Below are positions 54,874 to 61,648 of a stretch of 61,648 nt of DNA, in pieces. Position numbers and translations under genes: made by a program. How positions within the stretch are numbered: the first letter of the stretch is position 1; each line of letters starts with the position of its first letter. A model generated the notes under the pieces. It did no database searches. It was given only the letters and a program-made list of their open reading frames with translations, and was not told the DNA's origin. This DNA is from a virus, in IMG/VR virus record IMGVR_UViG_3300050821_004285, positions 1 to 61,648 of that record; one strand, 5' to 3'.

Positions 54874-55277
54874 CGCTGCGTCCGCTTGGCGTTGGCCACC
54901 GAGACGTCCCCCGGCCGCAGCTCGACGCGCAACGCGGCGCGGAGTTCAGCGGTCTCCGGGCAGTCCGGGATGTCCAGCAGGTACGACAGGTTGCCTTCGG
55001 CGTCGCGCCGCATCTTCATCCAGTCCCGGTTCATCGGGATCTTCCTGCCCCCTATGACGGCGAAGAACTCGGGGTCGACGTCGAGGCGATGCTCGGCGAG
55101 GATGTCGCCGTCCTGGGCGAACGAGGGCATCGACACGGGACTGCCGACCGGGTACAGCTCGACGTTGATGGTGGTTCTGCTGAGTTCGTCGATCCGCCGG
55201 CGAGCCTCGGTGCTGTAGGCGACCTCTTCGATCTGCTCGCCGTTCAGGTGGTGGTCGAAGATCGGATTGAGGTTCAC
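54870..55277 (-). CDS. hypothetical protein (135 aa)
   Basis: GTG 55277 has GGAGC six bases upstream; the longer frame crosses a terminator-like hairpin. VNLNPIFDHHLNGEQIEEVAYSTEARRRIDELSRTTINVELYP then DWMKMRRDAEGNLSYLLDIPDCPETAELRAALRVELRPGDV. Coupled to the helicase by GTGA, so possibly a helicase loader or regulator. No family recognised. Confidence 0.65.
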   Translation of the reverse strand: MNLNPIFDHHLNGEQIEEVAYSTEARRRIDELSRTTINVELYPVGSPVSMPSFAQDGDILAEHRLDVDPEFFAVIGGRKIPMNRDWMKMRRDAEGNLSYLLDIPDCPETAELRAALRVELRPGDVSVANAKRTQR

Positions 55278-55305
55278 GCGGGCTCCAATCGTAGACTGAC
55301 ATGAT

Positions 55306-55337
55306 AGCAGCCCTCGACTATGATGCCGAGGGCTGCT
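55306..55337 (-). terminator. terminator-like hairpin
   Basis: AGCAGCCCTCG / CGAGGGCTGCT, perfect 11-bp stem, 10-base loop, between the gene ending at 55349 and the helicase pair. No T-run follows, so efficiency is uncertain. Confidence 0.6.
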
Positions 55338-55348
55338 TAGAGGTTGGG

Positions 55349-55624
55349 CTACTTGTTGCCGTGGTGGGCGATCCACACGTCGTCCGCTGTGGGCGCCCCG
55401 CCTTCCGGATGGTGACGCTTGCACACGTGGTGGCCGCCGAGCGTCGAATGCTTCCCGACCCGCCAGCACCCGTGGACTTCGCAGTTATGCTTGCGCACGA
55501 TCGCGGCGGAAGCGCCGAAGATCGAGAACAGTCCGAGGTCTGATACCCAGCCGGACCAGGCGCCGTACTGGCCGCCGGCAAGGTTGTCCTGGCCGAGGAT
55601 GTGGGCGAGGAAATGCCAGATCAT
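55349..55624 (-). CDS. small actinophage protein with Cys/His cluster (91 aa)
   Basis: Hydrophobic N-terminus (MIWHFLAHILG, YGAWSGWVSDLGLFSIFGASAAIV) probably membrane-associated, then KHNCEVHGCWRVGKHSTLGGHHVCKRHHP, a conserved CxxxxC...H...CxxHH metal site. Many actinophages carry this family, function unknown. Confidence 0.7.
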   Translation of the reverse strand: MIWHFLAHILGQDNLAGGQYGAWSGWVSDLGLFSIFGASAAIVRKHNCEVHGCWRVGKHSTLGGHHVCKRHHPEGGAPTADDVWIAHHGNK

Positions 55625-56220
55625 CAGCCGGCCGCGACCGTGTTGCCCACCGTCTGGTACTGGCTATAGGTGGGGGCCTGCACGGTCGGGAACACCTTGT
55701 CGGACATCAGGTCCGTCGGGTCGGTGGAGCTGTCGAACGGGATGCCGAGCGCGTGGCCGAGTTCGTGCGTGACGATCGTGATGCGCTGCTCCTGGGTGTA
55801 ACCGGCGCAGCCGTTCGCGACGTTCAGGTAGCCTCGCCGGCCGATGCCGGCACCCTGCACCCCGGCGGCGTAGTAGCTGCCGTTGCCGCACACCCCGGCG
55901 GACATGTTCTGCTCGGTCGCGTAGATGCAGTAGTCGCCTTGAGCCGGGCAGGAGGCGGCGGGGATCACGGTGACGGCATCGCCGCCCCAGGTTTCAGCCT
56001 GCTGCGGGTCCGCGTTCCAGATGCCGACAGCAAGGTCCTGATACCAGTAGTAGCCGTTGAGTCCGGCGGCCGAGCTGTAGTTGGGGTCTGAGCCGTCGAT
56101 CAGGTAGGCGTAGATGGTGGTGGTGCTGGCGGCCTCGGCGGTCAGCAGGGTGTTGCCGAACACGTATCCGCCGGCCAGTGCGGCGATGCCGATCGCGGCC
56201 TTCAGCTTCTTGTGCTTCAT
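55624..56220 (-). CDS. secreted matrixin-like zinc metalloprotease (198 aa)
   Basis: From MKHKKLK. A signal peptide (basic start, then AAIGIAALAGGYVFGNTLLTAEAAS). Catalytic motif THELGHALGIPFD with His152, Glu153, His156 and Asp163 as third ligand, then LMSD (Met172) as the Met-turn: the HExxHxxGxxxD metzincin form close to snapalysin and matrixin families. Cys pairs near 91/98 and 111/138 could form disulfides. Secreted proteases are unusual in phages; it may cut surface proteins or host extracellular inhibitors. Confidence 0.85.
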   Translation of the reverse strand: MKHKKLKAAIGIAALAGGYVFGNTLLTAEAASTTTIYAYLIDGSDPNYSSAAGLNGYYWYQDLAVGIWNADPQQAETWGGDAVTVIPAASCPAQGDYCIYATEQNMSAGVCGNGSYYAAGVQGAGIGRRGYLNVANGCAGYTQEQRITIVTHELGHALGIPFDSSTDPTDLMSDKVFPTVQAPTYSQYQTVGNTVAAG

Positions 56221-56675
56221 GACTGGAGCTCCTTCGTTGTTTCGAAACGCCACCAGGCGTCGTACGGTTCAAGGTCGTCGCCCACCCAGTCCGACGGCGA
56301 CTTCGGGTAGCCCTGCAGCATGCGTCGCAGGAACTCGTGCTGTCCCATCATCGCTTGGAAGCGCTGCGGCTCCGACCAGAACAGCCATTCGGCGCTGAGC
56401 CGGGCGTGGCATTCCCCGCCGTACCGGCCGTCCCTGTAGCCCAGCAGCATCGCCACCGCAGGGTCGTCCTTGTACTGGTCGGCCGAGTTGAACTGGGTGC
56501 CCCGCAGCGTGCCCATGCAGGCGTGCAGCACCCCGGCCTGCTTTCTGAACCAGGCGGCACGGAAGCTGAACCGCCAGTACGAGCCTCGAACTCCCTCCCG
56601 CTCTTCGACATCCAGGGAGCCGAGGTCGATCGCGTACTGCCGCTTCGACAGCACGAACCGTTCTTCGCGGATCAC
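56217..56675 (-). CDS. hypothetical protein (152 aa)
   Basis: GTG 56675 overlaps the glycosyltransferase stop (GTGA); the longer frame is shadow sequence. RYGGECHARLSAEWLFWSEPQRFQAMMGQHEFLRRML and a FSFRAAWFRKQAGVLHACMG strand. Tryptophan- and arginine-rich. Lies between a glycosyltransferase and a secreted protease. No family recognised. Confidence 0.6.
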   Translation of the reverse strand: MIREERFVLSKRQYAIDLGSLDVEEREGVRGSYWRFSFRAAWFRKQAGVLHACMGTLRGTQFNSADQYKDDPAVAMLLGYRDGRYGGECHARLSAEWLFWSEPQRFQAMMGQHEFLRRMLQGYPKSPSDWVGDDLEPYDAWWRFETTKELQS

Positions 56676-57523
56676 GCGGAGCCCCCGTCGTCGAGCCAGC
56701 GGTCCTGGTCGTAGTCGACGATGCCGAGCCCTTCGTCGACCAGGCGCCTCATGCGCACCGGGTCGCCCCAGGCTTCGCTGTAGCGCTGCCCGAGCCGGCC
56801 GTTGACGTCGGCGCGCTCCTGCCCGACCCAGCGGCGGTGGTGCTTCTCGCCGAGTGTGACATGGCTGGCGGTGACCATCGTGGTGTCGAGTGTCCTGTGC
56901 CTGGCGTACAGGGTGTCGAGCGCCAGCAGGAAGCTGATGTCCTCGCTGCCCCAGCCACGGAACCTCAGGTCCATGCCGCCCACTTCGGCGTAGGCTTCGG
57001 TGGGCATCACCATGATGACCGCACCGTAATGGTGCCCCTGGTCGGTGCCTTCGTAGCAGCCGTCGTCGCCGGCGTTGGCGACCTCGAACCATTCGGGCTT
57101 GCGCCAGTGGTGCCTGGGGTCGGAGTCGAGCAGCTCGAGCGTCGCCGCGCGGGTGAGCCGTACGAGTCGGCGGTAGGGCACGTACCAGCTTCGCCGCCCG
57201 ATCAGCCTGGCTTCGCGGATCCGGTGCGCGCAGTGCTCGATGACACGCCAGTCCGCGTAGCCGTCCGCATCCAGCAGCACCACCACGTCGTCCTCGGTGC
57301 GCGAGTACGCGTCATTGAGGGCCGAGGCCTTCGAGAACGGCACACCGTGGTCGGTGCCGACAATGATCCTGGCGGCCGGCAGATGGTAGGCGTAGTAGTC
57401 GGCCAGCCATTCCCAGATGTCTTCGCGATCCTCGGTGTCGGCGCGGAACGGGACGAGCAGGCTCACACCCCTGCCGCGATGCCTACGCTGCACGTACGGC
57501 AGACGGTCAGTCAGGTCGATCAC
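56672..57523 (-). CDS. glycosyltransferase, GT-A fold (GT2/GT7-like)
   Basis: 283 residues. GVSLLVPFRADTEDRED opens the nucleotide-sugar site; SKASALNDAYSRTEDDVVVLLDADGYAD contains the DxD metal site; MDLRFRGWGSEDISF is the conserved acceptor-side G-x-G-x-E-D motif of GT2/GT7 enzymes. It could glycosylate virion protein, phage DNA bases or host surface. No base-hypermodification partner gene (hydroxymethylase) is visible, so virion or surface targets are more likely. Confidence 0.82.
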   Translation of the reverse strand: MIDLTDRLPYVQRRHRGRGVSLLVPFRADTEDREDIWEWLADYYAYHLPAARIIVGTDHGVPFSKASALNDAYSRTEDDVVVLLDADGYADWRVIEHCAHRIREARLIGRRSWYVPYRRLVRLTRAATLELLDSDPRHHWRKPEWFEVANAGDDGCYEGTDQGHHYGAVIMVMPTEAYAEVGGMDLRFRGWGSEDISFLLALDTLYARHRTLDTTMVTASHVTLGEKHHRRWVGQERADVNGRLGQRYSEAWGDPVRMRRLVDEGLGIVDYDQDRWLDDGGSA

Positions 57524-57882
57524 AGCTTCTCCACGTCCTTGAAGTGCGGCCAGGTGCCTGGGCGGCCGTTCGCCAGCTCCACTTCGAAAGGTTGGTAGTG
57601 GTCGCTGTTGCGGAAGACGTCGGTCTCGTACTCGTGGAAGTCGAGACTGGTGATCACGCCCTCCTTGCCGGCGAAGCGGCCGCCCGTCATGCGCACCCGG
57701 TCGCCCACCTTGAAGCCTTCGAGGATACCGGCCGCCTCATCGGTGATCGGCTCGAGAAGCACCGGCACGCCGGCGAAGGGGCGCAGGGCCTTGACGAGGC
57801 CTTCGAGCGCGTCGGCCAGGTTCTTGATGTCCCCCGGGTTGTTCAGGGTCACGTTGACGTTCAGGTTCGTGGTCTTAGCCAT
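57520..57882 (-). CDS. KOW-motif protein (120 aa)
   Basis: N-terminal helix region (NPGDIKNLADALEGLVKAL), then KVGDRVRMTGGRFAGKEGVITSL, a clear KOW-type barrel motif (GDRVxxxxGxxxGxxGxV). RNA, ribosome or nucleic-acid binding is likely. ATG overlaps the upstream mini gene stop. Confidence 0.65.
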   Translation of the reverse strand: MAKTTNLNVNVTLNNPGDIKNLADALEGLVKALRPFAGVPVLLEPITDEAAGILEGFKVGDRVRMTGGRFAGKEGVITSLDFHEYETDVFRNSDHYQPFEVELANGRPGTWPHFKDVEKL

Positions 57883-57976
57883 TCTTCCTCTTCCAGCACG
57901 GGTGGCAGATGTATTCGCGGCCGTCGCAATGATAGCAGCAGTTCATGTGCTCGCGGTGCGGATCGCCGTAGCGCAT
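57875..57976 (-). CDS. mini zinc-knuckle protein (33 aa)
   Basis: MRYGDPHREHMNCCYHCDGREYICHPCWKRKNG, given here in parts: CCYHC, then CHPC, with His near the first pair. Two CxxC pairs in 33 residues form one zinc site. Too short for length-based callers but tightly fitted: ATG two bases after the upstream stop and an overlap with the next ATG. Confidence 0.6.
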   Translation of the reverse strand: MRYGDPHREHMNCCYHCDGREYICHPCWKRKNG

Positions 57977-57978
57977 CG

Positions 57979-58245
57979 TCACTGATGTTCCCCTTCTCCG
58001 ACCAGGAACATCGCCAGCCGCAGCACGTCGTTGATGTCCACCCTGTCGAGGCCGTCGCTGTTGAGCAGCCGGACCTTGGCGTCCTCGATCAGCGTGACCG
58101 CCATCGCGTAGGCGTCACACCTGTGGCCAGTGAAGTCGAAGGCCTTGCCGCGATCCAGCATGGCCTCGTCGCTGTGCAGGTCTTCGATCTCCTGCTCGAG
58201 CTCGACGATCCGGGCCTTGTACTCGGCGGGGCTGATGTCACCCAT
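57979..58245 (-). CDS. hypothetical protein (88 aa)
   Basis: MGDISPAEYKARIVELEQEIEDLHSDEAM: coiled-coil N-terminus, then helical DAYAMAVTLIEDAKVRLL and DINDVLRLAMFLVG. TGATG coupling on the upstream side. No family recognised. Confidence 0.6.
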   Translation of the reverse strand: MGDISPAEYKARIVELEQEIEDLHSDEAMLDRGKAFDFTGHRCDAYAMAVTLIEDAKVRLLNSDGLDRVDINDVLRLAMFLVGEGEHQ

Positions 58246-59156
58246 CAGACCAGCGTCCGGTAGTACAGGATCGGGCCGACCTGCGGGTCGAAGCCGAAGA
58301 AGGTGACCACGAGGGCGGCCTTGCCGTCTGGGCCTGTGAGGACTGTGGCGCGCGGGTTGCCGACCGAGCCGATCGTCCCCGAGGACTGGGTCATCTCGAT
58401 CTCCTCGGCGGACCGCGTCGCCCAGTGGTACAGGTACACGTTCCAGGTGGAGAAATCGCCCTTGGTGTACTGGCCTTCGATCAGGTTGTACCGGTGGCCT
58501 TGGTACCAGAAGTAGTCGCGGGCTCCGATGTTGCCGCCCAGCGTGGCCCCGACGGCGTCGGCAGCGGCGATGACCGCGTTGTTGACGGTGTCCTGAGGCG
58601 CGGTCGTCCATGTCTTGAAGTTCTTCAGGACTCCGGTGGCCTGCCGGTCGACGTCGCAGCCACGGTGGTAGTGGTGCCCGACGGCGATCGTGGAGTGCAG
58701 GATGTCGGGCTGCAGCTGCACGGAGTAGATGTTCGGGGTGCCTTCGTTGCACGGCGAGAGTGTGCGCGGCAGGGTGATGGAGTGGCCCTGGTTGCCGGCC
58801 AGGATCGCGGCGCGGGACGCGAAGTAGACGAGGCGCACGTGGCCTCCCCCGCCTGGCAGAGGGGCGCCGTTGTTGTACTCGTCGGCGACCAGGTATCCGC
58901 CGTCCGTCAGGGCTGTGATGTAAGGCTGCGTAGCCTGCGAGTCGACGTCGGCCCGGTAGTGCCAGTTGATCAGGTCGGCTGAGGTGGCGACGCCGATCTG
59001 CGCGTTGCCGTAGCCGTACACCGCCAGGTAGCCTTTGCCGTCCGAGTCTTGGATGACCTTGAGGCACCCCATGCCGTTACCCTGGTCGTCGTTCAAGCCG
59101 AAGACGGCTTTGGTGGCGTTGCCGGTGTCGGCGATGATCTGCTGAAGGGTTGTCAT
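58245..59156 (-). CDS. five-blade beta-propeller, glycosidase-like protein (303 aa)
   Basis: From MTTLQQIIADTG. Repeated blade signatures: GYLAVYGYGNAQIGVATSADLINW, QPYITALTDGGYLVADEYNN, VRLVYFASRAAIL, DILHSTIAVGHHYHRG, AALVVTFFGFDPQVGPILYYRTL. The ATSADLINWHY phrase and blade order match GH43/GH62/GH117-type propellers. Catalytic residues cannot be fixed by eye. No signal peptide, so it could be a virion enzyme. Confidence 0.55.
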   Translation of the reverse strand: MTTLQQIIADTGNATKAVFGLNDDQGNGMGCLKVIQDSDGKGYLAVYGYGNAQIGVATSADLINWHYRADVDSQATQPYITALTDGGYLVADEYNNGAPLPGGGGHVRLVYFASRAAILAGNQGHSITLPRTLSPCNEGTPNIYSVQLQPDILHSTIAVGHHYHRGCDVDRQATGVLKNFKTWTTAPQDTVNNAVIAAADAVGATLGGNIGARDYFWYQGHRYNLIEGQYTKGDFSTWNVYLYHWATRSAEEIEMTQSSGTIGSVGNPRATVLTGPDGKAALVVTFFGFDPQVGPILYYRTLV

Positions 59157-59692
59157 ACGATGACCTCGCTGATCTGGGGGGACTGGTCTCGCCACACCTG
59201 ATAGAGGGCGCCGGGCGTGACGTAGCCGGGCCAGCGTCCGTCGTTGAAGATCTTCCAGCCGGCCCGGCCCGCGCACCAGTCCATGGCCTGCGAGCAGATC
59301 TGATGGCCCGTCGAAGCGATGTAGTCCTTCAGCCACGGGACCGGCAGGCGCATCCTGTGCGCGTCCAGAGCCGCGTAGTCGAGGAAGCTGTACGGCACCT
59401 TCCCCATGCCGTACTGCGTCATGTTCACTACGACCATGCGTATGTCCACGGTTGCCGGGGGCCTCAGCCAGAAGATACGGCGCCCACGGTAGTCCGACAG
59501 GTCCGTGATACGTGAGCCGCCAGGCTGCGCCTCGGCGATCCTTCCCCGGCCCAGATACCCGAAGGCATGCTGGACCGGGTCGAAGCCGTCGCCGTTCGCC
59601 CACTGCAGGGCCTCGATACCCTTACCCACCACGCCGCCGATCGCGACGAGGCCGATAGCGCCCGAGTTCGGCTCAAGAGTCTGGATCGTCAC
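59153..59692 (-). CDS. permuted papain-like amidase (NlpC/P60, YiiX-type)
   Basis: 179 residues from GTG 59692 (GTGA). FDPVQHAFGYLGRGRIAEAQPGGSRITDL contains the catalytic His and Tyr-x-Gly strand; RMVVVNMTQYGMGKVPYSFLDYAALDAHRM and TGHQICSQAMDWC contain the catalytic Cys. The permuted order (His before Cys) is the YiiX/NlpC-like superfamily, which cuts amide bonds in wall peptides or lipids. N-terminal SGAIGLVAIGGVVGKGIEAL is hydrophobic. Confidence 0.78.
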   Translation of the reverse strand: MTIQTLEPNSGAIGLVAIGGVVGKGIEALQWANGDGFDPVQHAFGYLGRGRIAEAQPGGSRITDLSDYRGRRIFWLRPPATVDIRMVVVNMTQYGMGKVPYSFLDYAALDAHRMRLPVPWLKDYIASTGHQICSQAMDWCAGRAGWKIFNDGRWPGYVTPGALYQVWRDQSPQISEVIV

Positions 59693-60084
59693 ACCTGCTC
59701 CTCTCGCCAGCGGCACGCGCAGCCCGAGCACGCGAACAGCTTCACATCGTCCTGCGTCGTGAACTCGATCATGTCCGTGCCGGGTCCGCACTCAGGGCAC
59801 TTCGGGGCCGATAGGTGGTAGTAGCACGCCGGGTTCAGTACGCCCACACCGTCCGCGACTGTGCAGATGCACACCGGATCTTCCCCTTCGGGGAGGGTTC
59901 CGACCTGGCAGCGCCACAGCCCGAGGAGCGGCACATAGTCCATCATGCAGCCCGTGACCACATTGGCCGGAGTGAACTTCACGAGCACCGCCTCGCCGGG
60001 CGCGTACTTGCCCGGCTTGCCCGGCACCAGGACACACGGTGCGTCAGGGTTCTGAGGGTCGACCTTCGCCTTCACGACCTTCAC
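59689..60084 (-). CDS. zinc-ribbon protein (131 aa)
   Basis: GTG 60084, GTGA overlap. Residues 1-60 are beta-rich (VKVVKAKVDPQNPDAPCVLVPGK). Later APKCPECGPG and FACSGCACRWR form a C-terminal zinc ribbon. Function unknown. Confidence 0.6.
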   Translation of the reverse strand: MKVVKAKVDPQNPDAPCVLVPGKPGKYAPGEAVLVKFTPANVVTGCMMDYVPLLGLWRCQVGTLPEGEDPVCICTVADGVGVLNPACYYHLSAPKCPECGPGTDMIEFTTQDDVKLFACSGCACRWREEQV

Positions 60085-60299
60085 GAGGTCACCACCAACT
60101 GCACCAGGGGACGATGATCCGCGATACACTCGTCGATCCAGCAGTTCAGCCGATACTGCCAAGGCAGCAGGTTGATACCGAAAGCACGGGCATCGCTCCT
60201 GATCTCGAAAGCACTGGCATCGCTCCTGATCTTGCGCTGCGCCGCTGTCGGCTCCTCGCGGCGCCGCTCGACACCGTGACGCATCTTGTACACGTTCAC
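60081..60299 (-). CDS. small basic protein with internal duplication (72 aa)
   Basis: GTG 60299, GTGA overlap. VNVYKMRHGVERRREEPTAA, then RSDASAFEI and RSDARAFGI, two 9-residue copies from a recent 27-bp tandem duplication. C-terminus aromatic (NLLPWQYRLNCWID). Function unknown. Confidence 0.55.
   Translation of the reverse strand: MNVYKMRHGVERRREEPTAAQRKIRSDASAFEIRSDARAFGINLLPWQYRLNCWIDECIADHRPLVQLVVTS
60179..60232. repeat. 27-bp tandem duplication inside a coding region
   Basis: Two adjacent 27-bp copies (60179-60205 and 60206-60232) with one mismatch, in frame within the gene at 60081-60299. Confidence 0.9.
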
Positions 60300-60688
60300 G
60301 ACGCCTCCAGGTCGACGTTGTAATGCTTGGCGACCTTCAACAGGAAGGCGCACGGCCAGTCCTCGGGTTCCCAGTCGTAGCTGGCAGCCTGGGCGCAGCC
60401 CCCCGTGCAGCTGGGGGTCGGGTCCACATGGTCGTGCAGCAGCACTTTGCGACCGTGGCCGTTCAGCTGGCCACGGTACTCGCGAATCAGGGCATAGCCG
60501 TATCGGCACCAGGCGCAGTCGCCGGCCTCGATCGTGCAATGCGGGTTAGGGGCGACGCTGCGCTCCCTGTGAACGGCGCCGGTGAACACCGAAGGCCGAT
60601 GGCCGTCGACGAGCTCGAGCAGCACCTGCTCGGCCACTCCGCCGTCACCGCCGTCGATCGTGTTGAGCAACCTCTCGAGCGGCTCCAT
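60296..60688 (-). CDS. DUF6221-like protein (130 aa)
   Basis: LLNTIDGGDGGVAEQVLLELVDG, CTIEAGDCAWCRYGYALI and TPSCTGGCAQAASYDWEPEDWPCAFLLKVAKHY. The ending W-PC-x-x-L-K-x-A-x-x-Y with earlier Cys pairs resembles DUF6221 proteins of Streptomyces and their phages. Function unknown. Confidence 0.5.
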   Translation of the reverse strand: MEPLERLLNTIDGGDGGVAEQVLLELVDGHRPSVFTGAVHRERSVAPNPHCTIEAGDCAWCRYGYALIREYRGQLNGHGRKVLLHDHVDPTPSCTGGCAQAASYDWEPEDWPCAFLLKVAKHYNVDLEAS

Positions 60689-60945
60689 CAGAACGTCCCG
60701 AGACTGCGCAGGGTGTAGTCGTGATCACTCAACGTACTACTACGCCAGCCTCGCATGTCGATGGAGGCGACCACAGCTCCGGTGTAGTTGTCGGCGGACT
60801 GGGTGTAGGAGATGGTCCAAGCGTATCCGTTGTGGCGCCACTCCTGCGCCGTCCAGCGGCCGTTGATGTACCGGATCCGGTAGCGGAACACCGGGTGGCG
60901 CTGACGGCTGTGGCGCCACTGAAGGCCGTCTTTAATACCCGACAT
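60688..60945 (-). CDS. hypothetical basic protein (85 aa)
   Basis: Arg/Trp/Tyr-rich beta-like sequence (VFRYRIRYINGRWTAQEWRHNGYAWTISY). Overlaps the upstream lysin-like gene by 14 bases. No family recognised. Confidence 0.55.
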   Translation of the reverse strand: MSGIKDGLQWRHSRQRHPVFRYRIRYINGRWTAQEWRHNGYAWTISYTQSADNYTGAVVASIDMRGWRSSTLSDHDYTLRSLGTF

Positions 60946-61621
60946 ACCCGGCCCCGTTCCGCACCGCCATGACGCCGGGCACGTTGTCGATGCTGCCGTA
61001 CACGGCGAGCGAGTAGTAGATCGCGGCGGAGATGCCGGCGATGGGCTCGTAGATGTTGTCGGAAGTGCCGGCCGCGTGGAACCTGGCGAACGTCGTGAAG
61101 ATCGTCTGCATCAGGCCACGGCTGCACTTCTGCCGGAAGCCGTCGGACACGATCGGGCCGACGTTGTTCAGGTCGTAGTTGTTGATCGCGTTCGGGATGA
61201 ACCCGGATTCGTGGCTGGCGATGATGTCCAGCGCCGACTGCTTGTCCTGGATGTTCCCGTTGTACTGCCCGGTGATCTGCAGGGCCGCGTCGCGCCAAGC
61301 CTGCCACTGCGCCGTGTCCGCCGGCTGGCTGCCTCGCGCCACCGGCTGGAACAGAACGTCCGCCGAGTCGATCGCGGCATGCGCGTCATGGATCGGGGTG
61401 GTGACCGGCAGTGAATGCGGGTTCTTCAGCGCGGCTAGGGTGACCGGGCCGACGATGCCGTCGATCACGAGGAGGTTGACGGCCTGGAAAATACGGACTT
61501 CCTGGTCGGTGATCGGCCCGAAGGCGCCGTCCTCGGCGAGCTGCGCGCCCTTCGCGTTCAGCAGCATCTGGATGTGCTTCACGGCAGCCTTATTGGCAGA
61601 GCCGATCGCGTACTCGGCCAT
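60932..61621 (-). CDS. peptidoglycan-binding transglycosylase (lysin-like)
   Basis: 229 residues; GGAGG lies eight bases before the ATG. Residues 10-65 are a PG_binding_1 domain (VKHIQMLLNAKGAQLAEDGAFGPITDQEVRIFQ). Residues 120-229 are a soluble lytic transglycosylase-like core: DIIASHESGFIPNAINN (catalytic Glu), SRGLMQTIFTTFARFH and IYEPIAGISAAIYYSLAVYG, very like the domain at the tape measure C-terminus. No signal peptide, so it may act from the virion or with holin. Confidence 0.8.
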   Translation of the reverse strand: MAEYAIGSANKAAVKHIQMLLNAKGAQLAEDGAFGPITDQEVRIFQAVNLLVIDGIVGPVTLAALKNPHSLPVTTPIHDAHAAIDSADVLFQPVARGSQPADTAQWQAWRDAALQITGQYNGNIQDKQSALDIIASHESGFIPNAINNYDLNNVGPIVSDGFRQKCSRGLMQTIFTTFARFHAAGTSDNIYEPIAGISAAIYYSLAVYGSIDNVPGVMAVRNGAGYVGY

Positions 61622-61648
61622 CAGTTGTTCCTCCGGATCGGGATCTCT

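Noticed and set aside
1-61648. Treating the window as a complete circularised genome
   Set aside because: Joining the ends fuses the truncated HNH frame in frame to the last gene across its SD, and no terminal repeat is visible, so the ends are probably not adjacent.

Overview
This window is most of the genome of a tailed, long-tailed (siphovirus-type) bacteriophage of an actinobacterium, probably a Streptomyces-like host. The evidence is a densely packed high-GC sequence, frequent GTG starts, a complete HK97-type head and tail module on one strand, a long tape measure gene, phage lysis genes and tRNA genes. Both window edges cut into coding-direction sequence: the first gene is truncated at base 1. 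Joining the two ends would fuse that gene in frame to the last one, so the two ends are probably not adjacent in nature. No integrase, no recognisable DNA polymerase and no immunity repressor is visible.

Layout. (1) 1-17,475, minus strand: a DNA-metabolism arm read leftward. It carries a DEDD-type exonuclease, a HAD phosphatase, a dATP/dGTP diphosphohydrolase, a primase-polymerase, an HTH protein, a Cas4/RecB-like Fe-S nuclease, endonuclease VII, a SprT-like protease, a FAD monooxygenase-like enzyme and a secreted GH16 hydrolase, among many small genes. (2) 17,476-17,888: a strand switch with a lone plus-strand gene, a strong two-way terminator and the first copy of a dispersed 16-bp element. 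(3) 17,889-44,597, minus strand: the late operon, read from 44.6 kb toward 17.9 kb. Its order is fibre-like structural proteins, small gene and TerL, portal, protease-capsid fusion, head-tail connectors, major tail protein, tail chaperones with a -1 frame overlap, tape measure, tail tip proteins, membrane proteins, endolysin and holin. (4) 44,598-46,091: largely non-coding, with an HNH gene, a repeat-dense packaging-site candidate, the second dispersed element and a tRNA-like remnant. (5) 46,092-50,416, plus strand: a tight operon of fourteen mostly tiny genes ending near a DUF3631 ATPase. (6) 50,417-51,970: a convergent gap with two terminators, the third dispersed element, an AT-rich array of AGCGCT palindromes that looks like an origin, and tRNA-Phe and tRNA-Thr with their own promoter. 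(7) 51,971-61,621, minus strand: HNH, a zinc-finger protein, a RepA-like ATPase, a secreted metalloprotease, a glycosyltransferase, a propeller-like protein, a papain-like amidase and a peptidoglycan-binding transglycosylase.

How it fits together. The late operon builds the particle and lyses the cell. The left arm plus the RepA-like ATPase and DUF3631 ATPase probably handle priming, helicase loading, recombination and nucleotide pools, with a polymerase supplied by the host or encoded outside the window. The phage carries an unusually large set of wall- or surface-directed enzymes: DUF1906 lysin, GH16, zincin, papain-like amidase, two transglycosylase domains and a propeller. About twenty gene junctions use a GTGA stop/start overlap, so many start sites here were set by that overlap and not by the longest reading frame.
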